A stretch of DNA of 64,000 bases from 3-1-20CM-4-69-9 sp963833655 (GTDB lineage Bacteria > Actinomycetota > Thermoleophilia > Gaiellales > Gaiellaceae), in assembly GCA_963833655.1 (NCBI GenBank), contig CAWHYL010000004.1, forward strand, positions 682,001-746,000, in the 5' to 3' direction. Positions 36,170 to 41,770 of the stretch are shown here, one piece after another. Within the stretch, counting starts at the first letter, position 1. Every line of letters begins with the position of its first letter. The notes beneath the pieces are model-generated. The model searched no databases, was not told the origin of the DNA, and worked only from the letters and a program-made list of their open reading frames with translations. The translations under genes and the position numbers were made by a program.

Positions 36170-36415
36170 GTGCGCAATGACCGCCTGCTCGCGGTGCTGG
36201 CGGCGATCCTGGGCGTCGCCCTGATTGTCGTCGGCATCGTCTACATCGCGCTCAACGAGCACGACATCCCCTCGTTCTTCCCCGGGCACGTCTCGCACGC
36301 GTCGAGCCACCATCACGTGAAGCACGGGATCGCCGCGATCCTGCTCGGGCTGGCCTGCCTCGCATTCGCCTGGTTCCGGACGGGGCCGCGCGACCGCCCG
36401 GCGGCCTCGTCGTAG
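36170..36415 (+). CDS. Small membrane protein
   Basis: An 81-aa protein with two transmembrane segments (LAVLAAILGVALIVVGIVYIAL and IAAILLGLACLAFAWF, given separately) joined by a His-rich loop (HASSHHHVKH). GTG start. It overlaps uppP by one base, so it may be co-translated with it. Function unknown. Confidence 0.65.
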   Translation: MRNDRLLAVLAAILGVALIVVGIVYIALNEHDIPSFFPGHVSHASSHHHVKHGIAAILLGLACLAFAWFRTGPRDRPAASS

Positions 36416-37341
36416 TGGCGCTCGTCGCCGCCAGCGGCGGCCACGTGATCACGTACTTCCAGGCAATCGTGATCGGCCTGCTGCAGGGAGTGACGGAGCT
36501 GTTCCCGATCTCCAGCCTCGGGCACGCCGTCATCCTCCCGAAGCTCTTCGGCTGGAACCTGAACCAGAAGGAGCCGTACTACCTCGCGTTCCTCGTCGCC
36601 ACGCATCTCGCGACCGCCCTCGTGCTGTTTCTGTTCTTCCTGCGCGAGTGGGTACGCATCCTGCGCGGGCTCGGGCGAAGCCTGCGTGATCGCCAGGTCG
36701 CCGCCGACGACGCCGACGCGCGGCTCGCCTGGCTGCTGATCGTCGGGACGATTCCGGCCGGCATTCTCGGCCTGCTCTTCGAGCACCAGCTCCGCTCGCT
36801 GTTCGCGAACCCGACGGCTGCCGCGGTGTTCCTGATGGTGAACGGTTTGATCCTCTTCGCCGCGGAACGACTGCGCCGGCGCGCGCCCGGTGCGCCGGAG
36901 CGCGCACAGGAGCTCGCCCGCAGCGACGAGGCGTCGACCGGGCCGGAAGCGGAGAAGCGGCTCGCGACGCTCGGCTACCGCGAGGCTGTCGCCGTCGGCA
37001 CCGCGCAGGCCGCTGCCCTCTTCCCGGGCATCAGCCGGTCGGGTGTGACGATGGGCGGCGGGCTGTTCGTCGGGCTGACGCACGAGGACGCCGCGCGCTA
37101 CGCCTTTCTGCTCGCGACGCCGATCATCGGCGCGGCCGCGCTGCTGAAGTTGCCGGACCTGTTCGGCTCCGACGGCAACGGCGTGCGCGGTCCCGCCCTC
37201 GCCGGCGCGGTGTGCGCAGGCATCGCCGCGTGGTTCTCGGTGAGGTTCCTGATGCGCTACTTCGAGACGAACCGACTGACGCCGTTCGCGTGGTATTGCC
37301 TGATCGCAGGCTTCGTCGCATTCCTCGTGTTCGTCATCTAA
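36415..37341 (+). CDS. uppP: Undecaprenyl-diphosphatase UppP (BacA)
   Basis: Recycles the lipid carrier for peptidoglycan by dephosphorylating undecaprenyl pyrophosphate. The 308-aa membrane protein has both active-site motifs: GVTELFPISSLGHAV near residue 25 and PGISRSGVTMGGG near 205. The usual Ser-Thr of the first motif is SSLGH here, as in many members. A charged loop (about 140-190) is longer than in E. coli. GTG start. Confidence 0.93.
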   Translation: MALVAASGGHVITYFQAIVIGLLQGVTELFPISSLGHAVILPKLFGWNLNQKEPYYLAFLVATHLATALVLFLFFLREWVRILRGLGRSLRDRQVAADDADARLAWLLIVGTIPAGILGLLFEHQLRSLFANPTAAAVFLMVNGLILFAAERLRRRAPGAPERAQELARSDEASTGPEAEKRLATLGYREAVAVGTAQAAALFPGISRSGVTMGGGLFVGLTHEDAARYAFLLATPIIGAAALLKLPDLFGSDGNGVRGPALAGAVCAGIAAWFSVRFLMRYFETNRLTPFAWYCLIAGFVAFLVFVI

Positions 37342-37408
37342 GATCCTCTCCACAGCCTTGTCCACACGTTGGAAGAATGGCTGTGGAAATGTTGAAAAAA
37401 GAAATTTC

Positions 37409-37419
37409 CGCAAATTGCG
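37409..37419. promoter_or_regulatory. Palindrome CGCAAATTGCG upstream of putative sRNA A
   Basis: A perfect palindrome, CGCAAATTGCG, extended to CCGCAAATTGCGG here, ends 22 bp before the TTGACC of copy A. The same palindrome precedes copy B at 37700-37710 at the same distance. Confidence 0.55.
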
Positions 37420-37441
37420 GCCACGTCTTTTTTTCGACTCC

Positions 37442-37469
37442 TTGACCTCGGAGCTCCACCCGTTAGTGT
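37442..37469 (+). promoter_or_regulatory. Promoter of putative sRNA A
   Basis: TTGACC (37442-37447), 16-bp spacer, TAGTGT (37464-37469). The same layout with a different spacer sequence precedes copy B. Confidence 0.6.
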
Positions 37470-37475
37470 GCTGCT

Positions 37476-37587
37476 TGCGCCGAGCACGGAGCGCAAGTAG
37501 GTCGAAACCGAGTCCGAAGGCAGTACCCGGAAGGGGAAGGTCAGCGGAAGCGGGGGACGAAAGCGAAACCGGCTCGGCGAATTTTTC
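37476..37587 (+). ncRNA. Putative small RNA, copy A of a tandem pair
   Basis: About 112 nt from the predicted start to a TTTTT run. It contains a 7-bp hairpin (CTTGCGC/GCGCAAG), a conserved core GGCAGTACCCGGAAGGGGAA, then GTCAGCGGA and GGACGAAAGCG. A closing CCGAG/CTCGG pairing ends just before the T-run, which makes an intrinsic-terminator-like end. No protein reading explains the conservation with copy B. No known RNA family was recognised. Confidence 0.6.
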
Positions 37588-37699
37588 TGGTCCGAGCCGT
37601 GCCTGACTTCAGTCTGGCACGGCGGTCCAATTCCCTCTCGAGATCGCCGTGGTGTCACGTTGGAACAACGGCTGACGCGTACGCCTAAAAAGAAAAATG

Positions 37700-37710
37700 C
37701 GCAAATTGCG
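37700..37710. promoter_or_regulatory. Palindrome CGCAAATTGCG upstream of putative sRNA B
   Basis: Identical to the palindrome upstream of copy A, 21 bp before the -35 element. Confidence 0.55.
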
Positions 37711-37731
37711 AACACGGTGTCCTGAGAGCCC

Positions 37732-37759
37732 TTGACCGCGTGTGCCCACGCGTTAGTCT
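37732..37759 (+). promoter_or_regulatory. Promoter of putative sRNA B
   Basis: TTGACC (37732-37737), 16-bp spacer, TAGTCT (37754-37759). Confidence 0.6.
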
Positions 37760-37765
37760 CCCCCT

Positions 37766-37879
37766 TGCACCGAGCACGGAGCGCGAGTAGGACGAAGTCG
37801 CACCCGAGGGCAGTACCCGGAAGGGGAAAGTCAGCGGAGGCGGTGGACGAAAGCGCAACCGGCTCGGTGAACTTTTTTC
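37766..37879 (+). ncRNA. Putative small RNA, copy B of a tandem pair
   Basis: About 113 nt, ending in TTTTTT at 37873-37878. Differences from copy A are mostly single substitutions. The 5' hairpin arm and the CCGAG/CTCGG closing stem are kept while flanking bases vary. Confidence 0.6.
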
Positions 37880-37928
37880 TGTTCGTGCAGTGCCTCACCT
37901 CGGCCGCGCACTGCCGTACATTTCCGGC

Positions 37929-38123
37929 ATGCATCTCCGTCCCCCCTCGATCGACCCCGGCGTCACGTCCTTCATCTGGGCGTTCCTGCTCGCGCTCTTC
38001 GTCTGGGCCGGCCTGCTTGCGATCGGCATCAGCCAGGGCACGGCGTTGATCTTCGCGCTGCTCGCGTTCGGCGCGATGTTCCTCTTCATCCGCCAGCAGG
38101 GCGGCGACGACCCGGCGCGCTAG
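37929..38123 (+). CDS. Small two-helix membrane protein
   Basis: A 64-aa protein from the ATG at 37929 with two transmembrane helices (SFIWAFLLALFVWAGLLAIG and TALIFALLAFGAMFLFI) and an acidic tail. It starts about 50 nt after sRNA copy B. Its stop overlaps the convergent small gene (CTAG). Function unknown. Confidence 0.6.
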   Translation: MHLRPPSIDPGVTSFIWAFLLALFVWAGLLAIGISQGTALIFALLAFGAMFLFIRQQGGDDPAR

Positions 38124-38308
38124 ACGCGGACACGCGCCGCGCGCCGGCGCGCCAATGCGACGACGAGCAACCGTGTGAGGTCGCCGCCGAGCGTCTCCTC
38201 CAACCGCACGAACGCAGGCGTGCGCGCAGTGGACGCTCGCGTCAACGCGGCGCAATGCTCGAGCAGGAGCTCGTCGCCGCGCCCGCTCAGTGGTGCGTTG
38301 TCGTGCAT
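38120..38308 (-). CDS. Small hypothetical protein
   Basis: A 62-aa protein (MHDNAPLSGRGDELL start) with an amphipathic ETLGGDLTRLLVVALARRR tail. It has no recognised domain and resembles no neighbour. Support is only length, codon use and the tight CTAG join with the opposite gene. Confidence 0.45.
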   Translation of the reverse strand: MHDNAPLSGRGDELLLEHCAALTRASTARTPAFVRLEETLGGDLTRLLVVALARRRAARVRV

Positions 38309-38363
38309 CGCCCTGTCCGTATCGGCCGGGCAGTTGCACGAGGCATCCCTAGGAGTGAGCTAA

Positions 38364-38394
38364 AGCCGCCCCTCGCTCGTGCCGAGGGGCGGCT
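38364..38394 (-). terminator. Hairpin downstream of the membrane protein at 38401
   Basis: A perfect 12-bp stem AGCCGCCCCTCG/CGAGGGGCGGCT with a 7-nt loop, 6 nt after the stop of the minus-strand gene. Confidence 0.75.
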
Positions 38395-38400
38395 AGCTCG

Positions 38401-38997
38401 CTAGCGGGTCGTGACGCGGTCGCGATCGTCGACCGGAGCCTCGTCGCCGGCCACGACGCGATCGCGCGTCACCGGCTCGTCCGCGACGCCGTCACCGTCG
38501 ACGTCCGTCGTGCGCCGCCGGCCGAAGAGGCCGCGCCTGCGCGTCGTCGTCGTTCCAGGCGGGACGGCTGCCGTCCGCGGGCCGGTCGTGTCGAACGAGT
38601 AGCCGAACACGAGCCCGATGCCGAACGCGAACAGCGGGACGTACTCCTTTAGGTCGTTGACGAGCCCGTGGATGTGCAGGCTGTTCGACCAGGAGAGTAC
38701 GTGGCGATGGAACCAGGCGTTCCCCGGCTCCGCTGCCAGGATGATCCACAGCGAAACGACGGCGATCGGGACGAACGCCGTTAGCAGGAAGGTCGCCGAG
38801 AGGCGGGGCAGGCCCCACTTCGTCCAGCCGCCGAGCAGCTGCGACAGCGCCATCAGCAGCCCGGCCCCGGCAATCAGCCCGTAGACGGCCCAGAAGCCGC
38901 CCCGATGGTTGTCGTTGATCTGCGTCGCGAACCAGATCAGGAGGCCCGCGGTGCCCGCTGCGATCAGCGTCGTCGTAGCCCTGGTCAGTCCGTACAT
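38401..38997 (-). CDS. Hypothetical membrane protein
   Basis: 198 aa. Four transmembrane segments occupy residues 5-130 (starting LTRATTTLIAAGTAGLLIWF), followed by a hydrophilic, basic and Asp-rich C-terminus with RRRGLFGRRR and DVDGDGVADE, the latter calcium-loop-like. The ATG at 38997 has GAGGTGAT about 8 nt upstream. No family recognised. Confidence 0.7.
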   Translation of the reverse strand: MYGLTRATTTLIAAGTAGLLIWFATQINDNHRGGFWAVYGLIAGAGLLMALSQLLGGWTKWGLPRLSATFLLTAFVPIAVVSLWIILAAEPGNAWFHRHVLSWSNSLHIHGLVNDLKEYVPLFAFGIGLVFGYSFDTTGPRTAAVPPGTTTTRRRGLFGRRRTTDVDGDGVADEPVTRDRVVAGDEAPVDDRDRVTTR

Positions 38998-39050
38998 TGC
39001 GTGATCACCTCGCTCCGTAGGTACCCCCCGGATACCCGGCCGGAGCGGTT

Positions 39051-39647
39051 CTAAAGCCCGAGGCGCCGAGTGTCGAACGAGGCGGAGTAGAGCTCTGCGC
39101 GGAACTCCTCGAGTGTCCGCGCCACGTCCTCCTCGAACAGGTGCTCCACGACCCCCACTTCGACGTCGTTGTGGAACGGCAAATCCACGTGCGCGTGCGA
39201 GACGAGATTGACGGAGGTCTTGTGGCAGGCCGGGCAGCGGACGGCGAGGCCGAGCGACCCGTCGCCGGGCGCGAGCAGGAAGAACGAGGACGGGAAGACC
39301 GGCCGCGGCTGCTCCTCCGGGTAGCAGAAGAAGCTCCACGGCCATTCGCCGGCCTCGATCCTGCGCGCGGCCAGGTCTCCGAGCTCCGCATCGACGAGGT
39401 CGAGCCGCGACGTCATCAGGTTGTAGAAGACGGCGCCCTGCAGCCCGAGCGGCGCCCAGTCGAGGTCGTCGTGCGTCACGAGCCCCTCGTGCTCCTCGCC
39501 GCACGAACACGCGAACAACACCTGGAAGAGCGCCGGATGTGCCGCGCCCGGCAGCCGTTCGAGCTGGCGAAAGGCCGAAAGAGTGACGCGCGTCTGCCCC
39601 CGTGCGGGACACGGGAACGTGAACCGTCCCGTCAGCGCGTCGTACAT
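39051..39647 (-). CDS. Hypothetical zinc-ribbon-like protein
   Basis: 198 aa from the ATG at 39647 (MYDALTGRFTFPCPARG). Cysteines are paired as FPCPARG, FACSCGE and RCPACHK, suggesting one or two zinc sites. No signal peptide. It does not match a family I can name. A longer in-frame start at 39788 gives an unconserved-looking Arg-rich leader and is not preferred. Confidence 0.65.
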   Translation of the reverse strand: MYDALTGRFTFPCPARGQTRVTLSAFRQLERLPGAAHPALFQVLFACSCGEEHEGLVTHDDLDWAPLGLQGAVFYNLMTSRLDLVDAELGDLAARRIEAGEWPWSFFCYPEEQPRPVFPSSFFLLAPGDGSLGLAVRCPACHKTSVNLVSHAHVDLPFHNDVEVGVVEHLFEEDVARTLEEFRAELYSASFDTRRLGL

Positions 39648-39828
39648 CGTTGGTTCTTCTTTAATCGGCGCCCCGGATGGTAAACGTGAGGACCGAGCTC
39701 CTGCCTCAAGACACCTCGTCTCAGGAGGCCCTGTCCGTTGCAGCCGAAACCGCTGCAAAGCCCCGAAAACGTGCCAGGCACGAGACATGGCTCAGGACCT
39801 GTCCGTCCTAGCCCTGCCGGCTCGCGCG

Positions 39829-40344
39829 TCAGTATTCGATGAGCGCGTGGAGGTCGTACTTGGACAGACGTTCGCGCCCGTTGAGGAACGTGAGCTCGAT
39901 GATGAAGCAGCAGCCGACGACCTCGCCGCCGAGCTTCTCCACCAGCTGCCCGCCGATCGCCTCGACGGTCCCGCCCGTAGCGAGGACGTCGTCGTGGATC
40001 AGCACCTTCGATCCGGGCGGAATCATGTCGGGGTGCAGCTCGAGCGCGTTCTGACCGTATTCGAGCGCGTACGTGGCACTGATCGTCTCCGGCGGCAGCT
40101 TGCCCGGCCGCCGCGCCGGCACGAATCCGCACCCGATCTCCCGCGCGATCGCGGCGCCGAGGATGAAGCCGCGTGCCTCGGCCCCGAGCACGAGGTCCGG
40201 CTTGCGCTGCCGCCCCCACTCCGCGAGCTGGTCGATGCTGTACCTGAGCGCGTCCGGGTCGGCGAGCAGCGGCGTGACGTCCTTGAACCCGACGCCCTGC
40301 TGCGGCCAGTCGGGGACCTCGCGGACCTTGGCGGCGAGATTCAC
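39829..40344 (-). CDS. apt: Adenine phosphoribosyltransferase
   Basis: Salvages adenine to AMP using PRPP. It is 171 aa starting VNLAAKVREVPDWPQQGVGFKD, with the PRPP loop VLIHDDVLATGGT near residue 120 and GAEARGFILG near 55. The GTG at 40344 lies 4 bp after the merR stop; a TTG six or seven codons upstream is possible. Its usual neighbours relA or secF are absent. Confidence 0.93.
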   Translation of the reverse strand: MNLAAKVREVPDWPQQGVGFKDVTPLLADPDALRYSIDQLAEWGRQRKPDLVLGAEARGFILGAAIAREIGCGFVPARRPGKLPPETISATYALEYGQNALELHPDMIPPGSKVLIHDDVLATGGTVEAIGGQLVEKLGGEVVGCCFIIELTFLNGRERLSKYDLHALIEY

Positions 40345-40348
40345 CGGA

Positions 40349-41023
40349 TCATGTTGACGCAATGCGCCGGAGCGCGCGCCAGGAAAGGAGCTGCGACAGC
40401 TCAGCGGTGAGCGCGCCGAGCGCCTCGAGGTCTTCGGTGCCCGCGCGCCGCCGCTCGGGATTTCGCGCTCGCAGCGCGGGCCCGACGATCTGCTCGACCA
40501 ACCCCGCCTCCCGGTCGGCGGCCGTCCGGAAGGAGCGGAGGTGCCGTGGCGCGATCCCGAATTGCGCGAGCCGCCCGCACGCGGCAGCGATGTCGGCGTC
40601 GAGCTCCGCATACCGCCTCTGGCCGCCGTCGGTGCGAGGCGTCAGCAGCCCGAACTCCTCGAGCTCGTTGGCGAGGCGCGCGTCGATCCCGGCGCGCTCG
40701 CAGAGCTCGTCCAGGTCGAGCTCGCCCTCGTCGGCGTCGAGCGCCCGCCGGCGCTTCCGCTCGCGCGAAGCAGGGGACGCCAGCTGCTGCCGGATGACGC
40801 GGAGCGGCAGGAACTCGTCGCGCTGCAGGCGCAGGATCGTCTCGAGCCGCTCGACGTCCTCTTCGTTGAACAGGCGGTAGCCGCCCTGCGTCCGTCGCGG
40901 CGCGAGCAGCCCCTGGTCCTCGAGGTAGCGGATCTTCGAGATCGAGATGTCCGGGAACTCGTCCTTGAGCAGGCCGCACACCGTGCCGATCGTGAGCTGC
41001 CGCGTCTTCGAGGCGGTTGCCAT
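40349..41023 (-). CDS. MerR-family regulator, FtsR-like
   Basis: A 224-aa MerR-type regulator. The N-terminal winged helix has SKIRYLEDQGLLAPRRTQGGYRLF (residues 29-52, key residues R-Y-x-E-x-x-G-L-L and G-Y-R). A second HTH-like half (LEEFGLLTPRTDGGQRRY) is near 122. The same pairing with a GarA-type FHA gene is known in actinobacteria, where FtsR controls ftsZ. That role here is inferred from context. The gene lies one base from the FHA stop. Confidence 0.85.
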   Translation of the reverse strand: MATASKTRQLTIGTVCGLLKDEFPDISISKIRYLEDQGLLAPRRTQGGYRLFNEEDVERLETILRLQRDEFLPLRVIRQQLASPASRERKRRRALDADEGELDLDELCERAGIDARLANELEEFGLLTPRTDGGQRRYAELDADIAAACGRLAQFGIAPRHLRSFRTAADREAGLVEQIVGPALRARNPERRRAGTEDLEALGALTAELSQLLSWRALRRIAST

Positions 41024-41484
41024 CAGCGGGCGAAGTAGGTCAAGCGGTACTTGCCGACCTGCAGCTCGTCGCCGTCGTCGAGCTGCGCCGACTCCACCCG
41101 CTTGCGATTGACGAACGTGCCGTTCAGGCTGCCCTGGTCCTCGATGAAGAAGTCGCCGTCCCGCTCGCGCAGGATCGCGTGCTTCCGTGACACGGTCACG
41201 TCGTCGAGGAAGATCCCGCAGTCCGGCGAGCGCCCGACCGTCGTCTCGCCGCTGAGCGGGAACATCTCACCCGCGCGGCCGCCGCCCGAGCGGACGACCA
41301 GCGCCGGGCCCTTGACGCCGAGGTCCTCGAGCGCCTCTGCGGGCTCGTCACCCTCCTCGGGCGTGAACGTCTGCGTCGCCTCCGCCCCGCCCTCGTCCTT
41401 CACGAGCAGGGCGCCGCAGCGCGCGCAGTAGTTGGCGGACTCCGGGTTCTGGAAGCCGCACTCCTGGCAGTAGATGTGGCTCAA
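41023..41484 (-). CDS. FHA-domain protein with N-terminal zinc ribbon, GarA/OdhI-like
   Basis: A 153-aa phosphothreonine-binding protein. Residues 1-25 form a zinc ribbon (CQECG and CARCG). A Thr-containing linker EATQTFTPEE resembles the kinase site of GarA. The FHA domain (75-150) has VGRSPDCG, VSRKHA and GSLNGTFVN. GarA/OdhI proteins switch 2-oxoglutarate metabolism when phosphorylated by PknB/PknG. The start is TTG, overlapping the rsiG-like stop (TTGA). Confidence 0.87.
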   Translation of the reverse strand: MSHIYCQECGFQNPESANYCARCGALLVKDEGGAEATQTFTPEEGDEPAEALEDLGVKGPALVVRSGGGRAGEMFPLSGETTVGRSPDCGIFLDDVTVSRKHAILRERDGDFFIEDQGSLNGTFVNRKRVESAQLDDGDELQVGKYRLTYFAR

Positions 41485-41750
41485 GCGGGCGGTGCGGCCT
41501 TCGAGGTCAGGATCTCCGTGAGGTGGTCGACGTCGACCTGGTCGAGGACGCTTTGGCCGCCCGTCTTCTGGAGACGCGCGACGAGCTCGGCCCGCAGGAT
41601 GTCGATCTTCCCGTGCAGCAGGCGCCGCTGGTAGGAGATCTCGTTCTCCTGATGGGTCAGCTCGTCGATGAGCTTCTTGAGGTCGTCGTCGGAGAGCGAG
41701 CCGAGATCGGGCAGAGGTTCCACCGGGCCGCCTTTCGGGTCGAGGGTCAA
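41481..41750 (-). CDS. rsiG: RsiG-like anti-sigma protein with one c-di-GMP-binding motif
   Basis: 89 aa, one long helical segment. RsiG of Streptomyces sequesters the sigma factor WhiG when bound to c-di-GMP through ExxxSxxRxxxQxxxD motifs; members in deep-branching actinobacteria carry one motif and work as homodimers. Here ENEISYQRRLLHGKID (residues 34-49) fits with His in place of Gln, followed by ILRAELVARL as in the family. No WhiG gene is in the window. It is translationally coupled to the FHA and merR genes. TTG start; GTG at codon 10 is an alternative. Confidence 0.78.
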   Translation of the reverse strand: MTLDPKGGPVEPLPDLGSLSDDDLKKLIDELTHQENEISYQRRLLHGKIDILRAELVARLQKTGGQSVLDQVDVDHLTEILTSKAAPPA

Positions 41751-41770
41751 GCTGTACTTGAGAGTTTAGA

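Larger units (their letters stand above)
37366..37880 (+). repeat. Tandem imperfect duplication, about 290-bp period
   Basis: Unit 1 (about 37366-37590) and unit 2 (about 37656-37880) share, in order and at constant spacing, GTTGGAAnAAnGGCTG, an A-rich stretch, CGCAAATTGCG, TTGACC, TAGTnT, CGAGCACGGAGCGC, GGCAGTACCCGGAAGGGGAA and a T-run. The spacer between them is not conserved. This is the only content of the 587-bp gap between uppP and the next gene. Confidence 0.85.

Noticed and set aside
37338..38339. 333-aa minus-strand frame over the tandem duplication
   Set aside because: It exists because the repeats lack stops in that frame; the protein is low-complexity, and the conservation follows promoter and RNA features instead.
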